From Allobranchiibius huperziae (lineage in GTDB: Bacteria; Actinomycetota; Actinomycetes; Actinomycetales; Dermatophilaceae), in contig NZ_JACCFW010000001.1 of the NCBI RefSeq assembly GCF_013410455.1, positions 1,876,929 through 1,940,928 of the forward strand: DNA of 64,000 bases. Reading direction: 5' to 3'. The notes beneath the pieces were generated by a model, which saw nothing but the letters and a program-made list of their open reading frames with translations, was not told the DNA's origin and made no database searches. Below, piece after piece: positions 34,909-43,824 of the stretch. The translations under genes and the position numbers were made by a program. Within the stretch, counting starts at the first letter, position 1; each line of letters begins with the position of its first letter.

Positions 34909-35343
34909 ATGCCGCTCACGGGTGAGTACGCCGAAGAGAAGACCGAGTGGGTCAGGGACCAGCTCGCCAAGATCGACGAGGCCGGCACCACCGAGGTCGT
35001 CGGGGTGCAGGGCATGGCGGTCGTCGTCTACACGGTGCGTAGCGCCAAGACCGGCAAGCTGCGCCGCGTGCCTTTGATGCGCGTCGAGCACGACGGGGTC
35101 TACGCGGCCGTCGCGTCGTACGGCGGCGCCCCGAAGCACCCCGCCTGGTACTACAACTTCGTCGCCAACCCGCAGGTCGAGGTGATGGACGGGACATCCC
35201 ACCACGACGGCGTCGCCCGCCGGATCGAAGGCGACGAGCGGGCGCAGTGGTGGGAGCGCGCGGTGGCCGCCTACCCGCCGTACGCGGAGTACCAGACCAA
35301 GACCGACCGGGAGATCCCGGTCTTCGTGGTCGAGCCCGCCTGA
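34909..35343 (+). CDS. Deazaflavin (F420)-dependent nitroreductase family protein
   Basis: 144-aa split-barrel protein of the Ddn family. Motifs: [40 protein letters not shown] (substrate and cofactor region) and NPQVEVMDG. Members use F420H2 or bind FMN/heme to reduce small molecules. ATG at 34909 follows GAGGAGA by 5-6 nt. It stands after the kinase/deacylase operon and ends before the first palindromic element. Confidence 0.9.
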   Translation: MPLTGEYAEEKTEWVRDQLAKIDEAGTTEVVGVQGMAVVVYTVRSAKTGKLRRVPLMRVEHDGVYAAVASYGGAPKHPAWYYNFVANPQVEVMDGTSHHDGVARRIEGDERAQWWERAVAAYPPYAEYQTKTDREIPVFVVEPA

Positions 35344-35362
35344 CCCCCTCTCCAGTTTTGGA

Positions 35363-35398
35363 CATGCACAGCGGGGCAGATATGCCCCGCTGTGCATG
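35363..35398. repeat. Palindromic element, copy 1
   Basis: CATGCACAGCGGGGCA (35363-35378) is perfectly complementary to 35383-35398, with a GATA loop. The stem is 16 bp. It lies between the convergent ends of the nitroreductase (35343) and the DUF559-type gene (35400), so it can work as a bidirectional terminator. It is related to copy 2 at 36462-36507, including the TTTGGA flank on its left. Confidence 0.8.
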
Positions 35399-35399
35399 G

Positions 35400-36358
35400 T
35401 CAAGTCTCCGCAGCCTGGCGATAGGCACGGACCACCTGGCGCATGAACCGCGCCGGCTCGGTCCGCAGCCCCATCAGCGGGATGCGCAGCACCCTTTCGC
35501 GGCCCAGCACCAGGTCGTTCTGACGCAGGGCGTCATCGTTCACCGAGTCGACATCGAGATGGTGCACGCCATCGATCTCGACCAACAGTCCGACCGACTC
35601 CCACCCGGCGTCGACGTACGCCACCCCGCTCGGTCGCAGTCGCCGGATCTGCCGGTCCGGCGAGGGCAGACCGTACGCCGTGCACAGCGCGCCGAAGTCG
35701 AGCTCGCCGAGGGACTCCGCACCGTCGCAGACGTCCCGGATCACCTGGTCGAGCAGCGTTCTCCTCGCCGTGTAGGTGGTTGCCTCCCACGCTGTCCTCA
35801 GTCGATCACGATCGACGATCCGCTGTTGCACGCTCATCGACACCAGCAGGGCTGCCGTCCGATCGGTGCGCGCCCACGCGGCGGCGTGCAGGCATGCGAC
35901 CTCCGGCAGGACCCTCGGCACCGGCGAATCGACCGCTGGTCCCACAGCGTTCGGTCGATGCACGGTGATCCCGGACGACCGGCGTACCCGGTTGGCCGAC
36001 GGGACGCTGACGTGCACCGTGTCGTCCTCGAACTTCCGCAGTCCGGCCGCGGTGAGCGCTGTGACGCCGTCGAGCACGGCACCTGGACCCGACTCCCACA
36101 CCGCGCTCCACCAACGGCTCTCGCCGACCAGCTCGGCTCCGGGAGAAGCACGGTGTGCAACCCGACGAGCCGCCACCGGCCGGCGCGGATCTCCGTACGC
36201 AGATCCGCTCGGGTCACCCCTTCACGCAGCAGGTCCGCTCGATGCGCAACACCTGCGTGATGAGATGCGACGCGTGCGAACGCCCTGGCCCGCAGGTCAC
36301 GTCGACTCGGCGTACCCGCGGTGAGGAGGCCTGCACCCACCCCTTGGTCGATAGTCAC
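35400..36358 (-). pseudogene. AbiEi-like/DUF559 protein gene with a frameshift
   Basis: Two overlapping frames give one protein. The upstream frame, from a GTG near 36358, carries VAHRADLLREGVTRADLRTE and RAGRWRLVGLHTVLL, the helix-turn-helix-like N-terminus found in AbiEi-type antitoxin-domain and DUF559 proteins. The downstream frame carries SVWESGP-like then GPGAVLDGVTALTAAGL and the C-terminal VGLLVEIDGVHHLDVDSV, a VSR/DUF559 endonuclease-like fold. The switch is a -1 change close to 36140-36150. One extra C in the CCC run there would join LLP to GAELVGES in one frame. The C-terminal part can still be read from a GTG at 36176 as a 258-aa protein. It is either a decayed gene or a sequence error. 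Confidence 0.65.
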
Positions 36359-36461
36359 GCACGCATCGCACCTCGGTGGGGAGGGCAGCCGCAGCCACGG
36401 TCGACCCCGCTGTGGACGACGCCGCGTCAATCCGAAGGGTGTGGACGGCGGCCACAAGAAT

Positions 36462-36507
36462 TTGGACATGCATACCGGGGCAGATGTGCCCCGGTATGCA
36501 TGTCCAA
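36462..36507. repeat. Palindromic element, copy 2
   Basis: A 21-bp perfect inverted repeat: 36462-36482 (ending in ACCGGGGCA) and 36487-36507, with a GATG loop. It lies 7 nt from the thrS stop and is its probable terminator. It shares the TTGGACATGCA arm and GGGGCA core with copy 1; the three variable stem bases differ but stay paired (CAG:CTG in copy 1, TAC:GTA here). Confidence 0.82.
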
Positions 36508-36513
36508 TTTCGG

Positions 36514-38496
36514 TCAGACCTGAGCGCGGTCCGTGATCGCCTGCTGCACCAGCTCGATCGCCTCGTCGACCGGCACGCCGTTCTTCTGCGAGCCGTCGCG
36601 GTAGCGGAACGAGACCGCACCCGCGGCCCGGTCCTCGTCGCCGGCGATCAGCGTGAAGGGCACCTTGGACTTCGAGGCGTTGCGGATCTTCTTCGGGAAA
36701 CGGTCGTCCGACGCGTCGAGCTCCGTGCGGATCCCCTTCTCCTTCAGGCGATCCAGTACGCCGCGCAGGTAGTCGTCGTACTCCGCCGCGACGGGCACGC
36801 CGAGCACCTGCACCGGTGAGAGCCACACGGGGAACGCGCCGGCGTAGTGCTCGACGAGCACGCCGAGGAAGCGCTCAATGGACCCGAACTTGGCCGAGTG
36901 GATCATCACCGGTTGCTGACGGGTGCCGTCGGCAGCCTGGTACTCCAGCCCGAAACGCTCCGGCTGGTTGAAGTCGTACTGGATCGTCGACATCTGCCAG
37001 GTGCGCCCGATGGCATCGCGCGCCTGCACCGAGATCTTCGGCCCGTAGAACGCCGCGCCGCCCGGGTCGGGCACCAGCTCCAGTCCCGACTCGGTGGCCA
37101 CCTGCTCCAGGATCGCGGTGGCCTCGTCCCACTGCTCGTCGGAGCCGATGAACTTGTCCTTCTTCTCCCCTTCGGTGTCGCGAGTGGACAGCTCCAGGTA
37201 GAAGTCGTCCAGCCCGAAGTCGCGGAAGAGTCCGAGACAGAAGTTCAGCAGGTGCTTGATCTCGGCGGGCGCCTGCTCACGGGTCACGTACGAGTGCGAG
37301 TCGTCCTGCGTCATACCCCGCACCCGGGTCAGACCGTGAACGACGCCGGACTTCTCATAGCGGTAGACCCCGCCGAATTCGAAGAGCCGCAGCGGCAGCT
37401 CGCGGTAGGACCGCCCGCGCGAGCGGTAGATCAGGTTGTGCATCGGGCAGGACATCGCCTTCAGCTGGTAGTTCGCGCCCTCCAACTCCATCGGCGGGAA
37501 CATCGTGTCCGCGTAGTACGGCAGGTGGCCGGAGGTGTGGAAGAGCCCGTCCTTGGAAATGTGCGGCGTCCCGACGTACTCGAAGCCCTCCTCGATGTGG
37601 CGACGGCGTACGTAGTCCTCCATCTCCCGCTTGATGACCCCGCCCTTGGGGTGGAAGACGGGCAGACCCGAACCCAGCTCCTCGGGGAAGGAGAAGAGGT
37701 CGAGCTCGGCGCCGAGCTTGCGGTGGTCGCGCTTCTCCGCCTCGGCGAGCCGGTCGGTGTACGCGCGCAGCTCCTCCTTACTCGGCCACGCGGTGCCGTA
37801 GATGCGCTGCAGCTGCGGGTTCTTCTCACTCCCCCGCCAGTACGCCGCCGCCGATCGCATGATCTTGTACGCGTTGCCGATCAGCTTGGTCGACGGCAGG
37901 TGCGGCCCACGGCACAGGTCGCCCCAGGCGACCGATCCGTCTCGGCGCACGTTGTCGTAGATGGTCAGCTCGCCCGCGCCGACCTCCGCCTCGGCGCCGT
38001 CGGCGGCCTCCGCCGCGCCGCCCTTGAGCCCGATCAGCTCCAGCTTGAACGGCTCGTCGGCGAGCTCCGCCCGGGCCTCGTCATCGGTGACCACGCGACG
38101 GGAGAAGGTCTGGCCCTCGTTGACGATGCGCTGCATCGCCTTCTCCAGAGCCTTCAGGTCCTCCGGGGTGAACGGGGTCTCGACGTCGAAGTCGTAGTAG
38201 AAGCCGTCGGTGATGGGCGGCCCGATGCCGAGCTTCGCGGCGGGGTTCACCTGCTGGACGGCCTGGGCCAGCACGTGCGCGGTGGAGTGCCGCAGCACGT
38301 TGAGCCCGTCGGGCGAGCCGATGTCGACCGGCTCCACCACGGCACCGTCCGGCACCTCGCGGAAGAGGTCGAGCAACTGCCCGTCGACCCGCATCGCCAC
38401 GATCCGCCGGTCCTCGCCGAACAGATCGGTGCCCGTCGTGCCCTGCTGCACCGATCGCTCGTCTCCGGCGACATGGATGCTGAGCTGGGCAGACAC
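36514..38496 (-). CDS. thrS: Threonyl-tRNA synthetase
   Basis: 660-aa class II synthetase charging tRNA-Thr. Domains in order: TGS (about 1-65, [17 protein letters not shown]), editing domain with [11 protein letters not shown], and catalytic core with zinc ligands Cys in [12 protein letters not shown], His in TQDDSHSY and His in [14 protein letters not shown]. Motif 2 is [13 protein letters not shown], motif 3 [15 protein letters not shown]. The anticodon-binding domain follows at the C-terminus ([12 protein letters not shown]). GTG at 38496 has AGGAG about 7 nt upstream. It is the head of the minus-strand cluster but separated from the HIT gene by the accessory block 33164-36358. Confidence 0.98.
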   Translation of the reverse strand: MSAQLSIHVAGDERSVQQGTTGTDLFGEDRRIVAMRVDGQLLDLFREVPDGAVVEPVDIGSPDGLNVLRHSTAHVLAQAVQQVNPAAKLGIGPPITDGFYYDFDVETPFTPEDLKALEKAMQRIVNEGQTFSRRVVTDDEARAELADEPFKLELIGLKGGAAEAADGAEAEVGAGELTIYDNVRRDGSVAWGDLCRGPHLPSTKLIGNAYKIMRSAAAYWRGSEKNPQLQRIYGTAWPSKEELRAYTDRLAEAEKRDHRKLGAELDLFSFPEELGSGLPVFHPKGGVIKREMEDYVRRRHIEEGFEYVGTPHISKDGLFHTSGHLPYYADTMFPPMELEGANYQLKAMSCPMHNLIYRSRGRSYRELPLRLFEFGGVYRYEKSGVVHGLTRVRGMTQDDSHSYVTREQAPAEIKHLLNFCLGLFRDFGLDDFYLELSTRDTEGEKKDKFIGSDEQWDEATAILEQVATESGLELVPDPGGAAFYGPKISVQARDAIGRTWQMSTIQYDFNQPERFGLEYQAADGTRQQPVMIHSAKFGSIERFLGVLVEHYAGAFPVWLSPVQVLGVPVAAEYDDYLRGVLDRLKEKGIRTELDASDDRFPKKIRNASKSKVPFTLIAGDEDRAAGAVSFRYRDGSQKNGVPVDEAIELVQQAITDRAQV

Positions 38497-38647
38497 GGGG
38501 TGCTCCTCGGACTATGCGCGCCGGCCGGCTGCCGACGACTGCGTCAGCAAGGCTAGTGGGCCGCCGCCGCGCACTTCACCCGCGTTTCCCCCGGCGTCGC
38601 GCGACCGGCATGCTGCAGTGATCCCGACCGACCGTGAGGACCCACCT

Positions 38648-39826
38648 GTGACCGCTCCTGACATCTCCGCCGTACGTCTCGGCGGGTCACCCTCCCTGCC
38701 CCTGCTGGTGCTCGGACCGTCGCTCGGCACGAGCGCGCGGGCCCTGTGGTCGCGGTGCGCCGCCCAGCTGGGTGACCGCTTCGAGGTGCTGGCGTGGGAC
38801 CTGCCCGGCCACGGTTCGAACACCGAAGTGTCCGAACCCTTCTCGATCGCCGACCTGGCGGCCGGTGTGCGCACCCTGGTGGACGACGTACTGACCGACC
38901 GCGGCGAGCCGGGCGGTTCCTTCAGTTACGCCGGCGACTCGGTGGGCGGCGCGGTCGGGCTGCAGCTGCTGCTCGACCTGCCGGGGCGGGTGGAGCGCGC
39001 GGTGCTGGTGTGCACCGGCGCCGTCATCGGCACGCCCGAGTCATGGCACGAACGGGCCTCGCTGGTGCGCGCCTCAGGCACGGCGACCATGGTCGAACGC
39101 GCCACCCGCACCTGGTTCGCACCCGGCTTCCCCCACCTCGAGCCGTCCGTGGCCACCGAATTGCTGCAGTCGTTGCGCGATGCCGACGACGAGGGATACG
39201 CCCAGGTCTGCGAGGCGCTGGCCGGTTTCGACGTCCGCCACCGCGTGGCGGACATACGGACACCGGTGGTGGCGGTGGCCGGCTCGGTCGACCCGGCGAC
39301 CCCGGTCGCGGGTCTGCAGGAGATCGCGTCCGGCGTACGGCGCGGTCGCCTGGTGGTGCTCGACGACGTGGCCCATCTGGCGCCCGCCGAGGTGCCCGAC
39401 CGGATCGCGCGCATCATCCGCGACGACCCCGAGCCCGCGAGCAGCGTTGCCACGCAAACACGTTCGCCCGGCATGACGGTGCGACGTGAGGTGCTCGGCG
39501 ACGAGTACGTCGACAGCGCCATCGCCGGAGCGACCGACCTCACGCGCGACTTCCAGGACTTCGTCACCGAGCACGCGTGGGGTGCCGTCTGGACGCGACC
39601 GGGCCTGGATCGACGCAGCAGGTCGATCGTGGCGCTCACCGCGTCCGTCGCGGGCGGCCACGAGCGGGAGCTGGCCGTGCACGTGCGCGGCGCCCTCACC
39701 AACGGTCTCACTCGCGACGAGTTGAGCGAGGTGCTGCTGCAGACGGCCGTCTACTGCGGCGTGCCGGCTGCCCAGTCGGCGTTCCGGGTCGCTCAGCAGG
39801 TGCTGGACGACATCGATCAGGAGTGA
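38648..39826 (+). CDS. pcaL: PcaL-type fusion: 3-oxoadipate enol-lactonase / 4-carboxymuconolactone decarboxylase
   Basis: 392-aa fusion. Residues ~1-255 are an alpha/beta hydrolase (PcaD-like) with the nucleophile in YAGDSVGG, an Asp in VAGSVDPATPV and the catalytic His in DDVAHLAPAE. Residues ~280-392 are a carboxymuconolactone decarboxylase domain (PcaC-like): HAWGAVWTRPGLDRRSRSIV and QTAVYCGVPAAQSAF. The fusion performs two consecutive steps of protocatechuate breakdown to 3-oxoadipate in actinobacteria. GTG at 38648 follows GTGAGGA by 7 nt. No pcaGH, pcaB or pcaIJ gene is nearby, so it is separated from the pathway or has another role. Confidence 0.88.
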   Translation: MTAPDISAVRLGGSPSLPLLVLGPSLGTSARALWSRCAAQLGDRFEVLAWDLPGHGSNTEVSEPFSIADLAAGVRTLVDDVLTDRGEPGGSFSYAGDSVGGAVGLQLLLDLPGRVERAVLVCTGAVIGTPESWHERASLVRASGTATMVERATRTWFAPGFPHLEPSVATELLQSLRDADDEGYAQVCEALAGFDVRHRVADIRTPVVAVAGSVDPATPVAGLQEIASGVRRGRLVVLDDVAHLAPAEVPDRIARIIRDDPEPASSVATQTRSPGMTVRREVLGDEYVDSAIAGATDLTRDFQDFVTEHAWGAVWTRPGLDRRSRSIVALTASVAGGHERELAVHVRGALTNGLTRDELSEVLLQTAVYCGVPAAQSAFRVAQQVLDDIDQE

Positions 39827-39915
39827 CGGCGCTCGGAATCCGTTGCACTCGAGGCTGATCGGCCTTCCTGGTCCGAACCGGCCCGCGCGCTCCGGTGCCG
39901 CCGTACGATCCGACC

Positions 39916-40351
39916 GTGGACGACCGGCTCCGACATTTCCCCCGCGAGGACCGGTCGTGGTCGGCGACAGCGGTGCTGTGCGTCGGGGTGGTGTTCTGCG
40001 GGTGGCTGGTCGCCACCGCGATCTTCCATTCCTCCGTTGACAGCGTCCTGCGGGGTCTTGCCGGGCTCGTCGTCATCACCGAAGTGGTGCTGGACGAGGC
40101 GCAGGGCATCGTGGTCGACCGGGCCGGCGTACACCCGCCTCTGAGACGTGTCCTGCGATGGCAGACGGTGGAGGGTGTGTTTCCCCGGCGACGTGTGGCT
40201 CTCGCTGCGGTGCACCGACCGCAACTACCGGCACGCGCGACTGCCCACCCGTTACGCCGCGGACGTGGCACGTGTCGGCCGTAAGCCCCTTCAGACGGGC
40301 CCGCCACCCGCTGGAGAACCCCACCTGCACGATCTCCGATCGGGCGAGTAG
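39916..40351 (+). pseudogene. Small membrane/PH-like protein gene with a frameshift
   Basis: The first frame (GTG at 39916) gives a charged N-terminus, a hydrophobic segment (SATAVLCVGVVFCGWLVATA), then VLDEAQGIVVDRAGVHPPLR and RWQTVEGV. The second frame gives FPGDVWLSLRCTDRNYRHAR and LPTRYAADVARVG, and stops at 40351. Joined after EGV, the product aligns with the paralogue at 41580-42020 (W-S-Q-V-E-A..., IHVRMSGKDRQTGFPAEHLE). The switch is +1 in the TTTCCCC run near 40180. Either the gene is broken or the run has one base too many. Confidence 0.6.
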
Positions 40352-40394
40352 ACATAGCCGGCAACTGTTTCGACCATCGACCTGAAGGACACCC

Positions 40395-41573
40395 ATGGAC
40401 CTGACCCCCCGCCCCGAGCACAAGTTCTCCTTCGGCCTCTGGACCGTGGGCTGGCCCGGAATCGACCCGTTCGGCATCGCCACCCGCCCGATGCTGGATC
40501 CCTGGGAGTACGCCGAGCGGCTGGCCGAGCTGGGCGCCTGGGGCATCACCTTCCACGACAACGACGTCTACGCCTTCGAGGCGACTGACGCGCAGCGTGA
40601 GCAAGCGACCACGCGGCTCAAGAAGGCCGCCGACGACGCCGGCCTGGTGATCGAGATGGTCACCACCAACACCTTCACCCACCCGGCGTTCAAGGACGGT
40701 GGCCTGACCAGCAACGACCGCTCGGTGCGTCGTTTCGGGCTGCGCAAGATCATCCGGGCCGTGGACATGGCCGCCGAGATGGGCGCGAGCACCTTCGTCA
40801 TGTGGGGCGGCCGCGAGGGCGCGGAATACGACGGGTCGAAGGACCTCTACGGCGCGTTCGAGCGCTACAAGGAGGGCCTGGACACCGTCGCCGGCTACAT
40901 CAAGTCGAAGGGCTACGACCTTCGAATCGGGTTGGAGCCCAAGCCGAACGAGCCCCGCGGCGACATCTTCCTGCCGACCGTCGGTCACGCGCTGGCCTTC
41001 ATCGCCCAGCTCGAGCACGGCGACATCGTCGGCGTGAACCCCGAGACCGGGCACGAGCAGATGGCCAACCTGAACTACACCCACCAGCTCGCCCAGGCGC
41101 TCTGGAGCGGCAAGCTCTTCCACATCGACCTCAACGGTCAGCGCGGCCTGAAGTACGACCAGGACCTGGTCTTCGGTCACGGCGACCTGACCTCGGCGTT
41201 CTTCACGGTCGACCTACTGGAGAACGGCTTCCCCGGACAGCCGGACGCGCCTCGCTACGACGGTCCGCGCCACTTCGACTACAAGCCGTCGCGCACCGAG
41301 CACCTGCTCGGTGTCTGGGAGTCGGCCAAGGCCTGCATGCAGACCTACCTGCTGCTCGCGGAGAAGGCGAAGGCGTTCCGCGCCGACCCGCAGGTGCAGG
41401 AGGCCATGGAGTACGCCGGCGTGTCGAACCTGCGCGTGCCGACCATCGCGGCCGACGAGACCCTGGAGCAGTTCCTGGCCGGCGACGACGGCTTCGACCC
41501 CGACGAAGCGGGCCGGCGCGACTACGGATTCGTGAAGTTGCAGCAGCTCGCCATTCAGCACCTGGTCGGCTGA
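40395..41573 (+). CDS. xylA: Xylose isomerase
   Basis: 392-aa class I (actinobacterial) xylose isomerase converting D-xylose to D-xylulose with two divalent metals. Catalytic His and Asp are in [14 protein letters not shown] (about residues 52-65). Metal ligands are in [11 protein letters not shown] and [20 protein letters not shown]. The ATG follows GAAGGACACCC. No xylB, xylR or sugar transporter lies next to it. Instead two related small membrane-protein genes flank it, one frameshifted. Confidence 0.97.
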   Translation: MDLTPRPEHKFSFGLWTVGWPGIDPFGIATRPMLDPWEYAERLAELGAWGITFHDNDVYAFEATDAQREQATTRLKKAADDAGLVIEMVTTNTFTHPAFKDGGLTSNDRSVRRFGLRKIIRAVDMAAEMGASTFVMWGGREGAEYDGSKDLYGAFERYKEGLDTVAGYIKSKGYDLRIGLEPKPNEPRGDIFLPTVGHALAFIAQLEHGDIVGVNPETGHEQMANLNYTHQLAQALWSGKLFHIDLNGQRGLKYDQDLVFGHGDLTSAFFTVDLLENGFPGQPDAPRYDGPRHFDYKPSRTEHLLGVWESAKACMQTYLLLAEKAKAFRADPQVQEAMEYAGVSNLRVPTIAADETLEQFLAGDDGFDPDEAGRRDYGFVKLQQLAIQHLVG

Positions 41574-41579
41574 TCCGAC

Positions 41580-42020
41580 GTGCGGTCGGCGCGGGATCGG
41601 CCTGCCCCGCAGGACAGGCTGACGGTGGTCCCGCGCCGACCTCGTCCGTGGGTGCTGATCGCGGTCGGCACGGTGTTCGTCGTCTTCGTGGTGGGTTCGG
41701 TCGTGGACGTCATCTCGGACTTCAGGTGGGATTCCCCTCTCAGATTCTTCACCCCCGTCTACCTGGGCGTCTTTGCGTGGATCCACTTCCGGCCGCTGCA
41801 TGCAGACCGCGACGGCATCACCAGACGCGACACATTCCGCGCGACGCCGTGGTCCCAGGTCGAAGCGCTGATCGAATCCGGCAGGTGGGACCCGACCATC
41901 CATGTGCGGATGTCGGGCAAGGATCGCCAGACCGGCTTCCCGGCCGAACACCTCGAGCGCTTGGTCGAGCTCAGCGGCAAGCCGGTGGAACGTCGAGAGT
42001 CGTCACAGGCTCCGGCTTAG
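41580..42020 (+). CDS. Two-helix membrane protein with PH-like C-terminal domain, unknown
   Basis: Up to 146 aa. Two hydrophobic helices (VLIAVGTVFVVFVVGSVVDV and FFTPVYLGVFAWIHF) are followed by LHADRDGITRRDTFRATPWS and WDPTIHVRMSGKDRQ. The D-x2-G-I-x-R-R then W-x-Q-V pattern is typical of small bacterial PH-like membrane proteins. It begins 6 nt after xylA, so it is probably co-transcribed. GTG at 41580 is the first start; a later in-frame GTG before VPRRPRPW is also possible. It is a paralogue of the broken gene on the other side of xylA. Confidence 0.65.
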   Translation: MRSARDRPAPQDRLTVVPRRPRPWVLIAVGTVFVVFVVGSVVDVISDFRWDSPLRFFTPVYLGVFAWIHFRPLHADRDGITRRDTFRATPWSQVEALIESGRWDPTIHVRMSGKDRQTGFPAEHLERLVELSGKPVERRESSQAPA

Positions 42021-42121
42021 ATCCGTCCCACAACGTAGGTCGATCGCCGCGCCGGGAATGAATCGCGCAGTCCCTAGTTGAACGATGTAACCGACGTCTC
42101 ACAACAGTCCGAGGAGGACAT

Positions 42122-42952
42122 GTGGCTCCCAAGGTTTGGTTCATCACCGGCGCGTCCAAGGGCTTCGGCCGCGAGTGGGCGATCGCCGCGCTCGAGCGGG
42201 GGGACAAGGTCGCCGCCACGGCGCGCAAGACCGACACCCTCGACGACCTCGTGCAGAAGTACGGCGACGCGATCCTGCCGCTGCAACTGGACGTCAACGA
42301 CCGCGACGCCGACTTCGCCGCGGTGAAGGCTGCGCACGACAACTTCGGCCGTCTCGACGTCGTGGTCAACAACGCCGGTTACGGGCACTTCGGGATGGTC
42401 GAAGAGCTCAGCGAGCAGGACCTGCGCGACCAGCTCGAGACCAACCTGTTCGGCGCGGTCTGGGTGACCCAGGCGGCGTTGCCCTACCTGCGCGAGCAGA
42501 AGTCCGGGCACATCCTGCAGGTCTCCTCGATCGGCGGCATCAGCGCGTTCCCGATCGTCGGCGCCTACCACGCGTCCAAGTGGGCCCTCGAGGGCATCAG
42601 CCAGGCCCTGGCCCAGGAGGTCGCCGAATTCGGCATCCACGTGACACTCATCGAGCCGGGCGGATTCTCCACCGACTGGGCCGGTCCATCGTCGAAGCAC
42701 TCTGCCGAGCTGAGCGCGTACGACGAGACCCGCACGAAGGTCGTGGAGCAGCGTCAGACGCGCAACGCCGAGCCCGGCGACCCCGCGGCCAGCGCGGCCG
42801 CCGTGCTGAAGCTGGTCGACGCCGACGAGCCGCCCCTGCGGGTGTTCTTCGGCAGCGGCCCGATCCGGATCGCCAAGGCGGACTACGAGTCGCGCCTTGC
42901 CAACTGGGAGAAGTGGCAGCCGCTCGCCGAGGAGGCGCAGGGCTCCAAGTAA
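42122..42952 (+). CDS. Short-chain dehydrogenase/reductase (SDR)
   Basis: 276-aa classical SDR. It has the nucleotide-binding motif TGASKGFG (about 9-16), VNNAGYGHFG, the active-site Ser in VSSIGGISAF and YHASK as Y-x3-K. The C-terminal extension (PIRIAKADYESRLANWEKW) is typical of SDRs that act on small carbonyl compounds. GTG at 42122 follows GAGGAGG at good spacing. It ends in a hairpin at 42969. Substrate unknown. Confidence 0.88.
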   Translation: MAPKVWFITGASKGFGREWAIAALERGDKVAATARKTDTLDDLVQKYGDAILPLQLDVNDRDADFAAVKAAHDNFGRLDVVVNNAGYGHFGMVEELSEQDLRDQLETNLFGAVWVTQAALPYLREQKSGHILQVSSIGGISAFPIVGAYHASKWALEGISQALAQEVAEFGIHVTLIEPGGFSTDWAGPSSKHSAELSAYDETRTKVVEQRQTRNAEPGDPAASAAAVLKLVDADEPPLRVFFGSGPIRIAKADYESRLANWEKWQPLAEEAQGSK

Positions 42953-42968
42953 CCCTGATCGCACGCGA

Positions 42969-43003
42969 ACAGGCCCTCCCAACGATGCGGTGGGAGGGCC
43001 TGT
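42969..43003. terminator. Bidirectional hairpin terminator
   Basis: ACAGGCCCTCCCA (42969-42981) pairs perfectly with 42991-43003 around a 9-nt loop. It lies between the convergent SDR (ends 42952) and MT0933-like antitoxin (ends 43022) genes. Confidence 0.78.
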
Positions 43004-43021
43004 CGCGTCTGTCGATCCGGC

Positions 43022-43387
43022 TCAGATGCCGCCGGACCCGGGCGTCTGCGGGTTCCCGGTGGACGGCGGGTCGTCCAGCGGGCTCGCCGCTGGATTGAAC
43101 GGCGCCTCGGGATCCTTCTGCGGTGCGGAGTCGAACGTCGACTTGGTCCCGGCCGTCGTGCCGCCCGCCTGCTTCTGGATGGTCTCCTCGGCCTTATCGC
43201 TGGCGGTCTTGATCTTGTCGGCGTACTTGCCCTTGGTCGCGTTGTTGACCGCCCCGCCGACCTTGTCGATGCCACCGCGGATCTTGTCCGGATTCTCGGC
43301 GGCGGCCTTCTTGGCCTTCTCGATGTTCTCCTCGGCGGCCTTGGTGGCCTTGTCCAGGGCTTCCTTCGCCTTGTCCATGAAGCTCAT
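43022..43387 (-). CDS. MT0933-like antitoxin family protein (orphan)
   Basis: 121 aa. The N-terminal ~65 residues, MSFMDKAKEALDKATKAAEE then NPDKIRGGIDKVGGAVNNA, match the MT0933/Rv0909-type antitoxin family, a highly charged alpha-helical protein. The C-terminal half is a disordered Pro/Ser/Gly tail. ATG at 43387 has AAGGAG 7 nt upstream. The known M. tuberculosis relative is paired with a SRPBCC-type toxin next to it. Here the neighbours are an SDR and a SAP-like protein, so no cognate toxin is visible adjacent. Confidence 0.75.
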   Translation of the reverse strand: MSFMDKAKEALDKATKAAEENIEKAKKAAAENPDKIRGGIDKVGGAVNNATKGKYADKIKTASDKAEETIQKQAGGTTAGTKSTFDSAPQKDPEAPFNPAASPLDDPPSTGNPQTPGSGGI

Positions 43388-43548
43388 GACGTGCTCCTTC
43401 GTTCGAGGTCGTCCTTCATCCTGCACCAACGACCGGGTGTCCGGGAACCTCCCCACGGGGGGTCTGCGGATGCGGAGAACGAGCCGTGCGCAGGCGAATA
43501 ACCGCGCTAGCGTGGAAACGGACCGACCGCCGGATGGGAGCGCCTGTC

Positions 43549-43821
43549 ATGTCACCACGCAAGGGCCCGGGGCCGTCCGTCAAGGACGACGACCTCTACG
43601 AGAAGCTGCGCGACGAGGGCAACAGCAAGGAGAAGTCGGCGCGCATCGCGAACGCCGCTGCCAACACCTCGCGATCGAGCGTGGGCCGCAAGGGCGGCTC
43701 GCACCCGTCGTACGACGAGTGGACCAAGCACGACCTGTTGCAGCGCGCCCGGGAGATCGGCGTCGAGGGCAGATCGAGGATGTCCAAGGACGAGCTCATC
43801 GAGGCTCTGCGCGACCACTGA
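43549..43821 (+). CDS. SAP/Rho-N-like small DNA-binding domain protein (DUF7218-like)
   Basis: 90 aa. It opens with MSPRKGPGPSVKDDDLYEKL and RDEGNSKEKSARIANAA, typical of small actinobacterial proteins with a KSARIANAA segment. Residues ~55-90 form a SAP/Rho-N-like helix-extended-helix motif (WTKHDLLQRAREIGVEGRSR followed by MSKDELIEALRDH). It may bind nucleic acid. ATG at 43549 is preferred over an upstream GTG. The next gene starts 3 nt after its stop. Confidence 0.75.
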   Translation: MSPRKGPGPSVKDDDLYEKLRDEGNSKEKSARIANAAANTSRSSVGRKGGSHPSYDEWTKHDLLQRAREIGVEGRSRMSKDELIEALRDH

Positions 43822-43824
43822 CCT

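Noticed and set aside
35400-36507. Insertion sequence
   Set aside because: The palindromes are not terminal inverted repeats of a transposase gene, and no target-site duplication or DDE motif is visible.
36847-38556. 569-codon open frame on the plus strand
   Set aside because: Antisense to thrS, whose motifs are unmistakable.
38497-38647. T-box riboswitch upstream of thrS
   Set aside because: No T-box core sequence or specifier stem-loop was found in the 151-bp gap.
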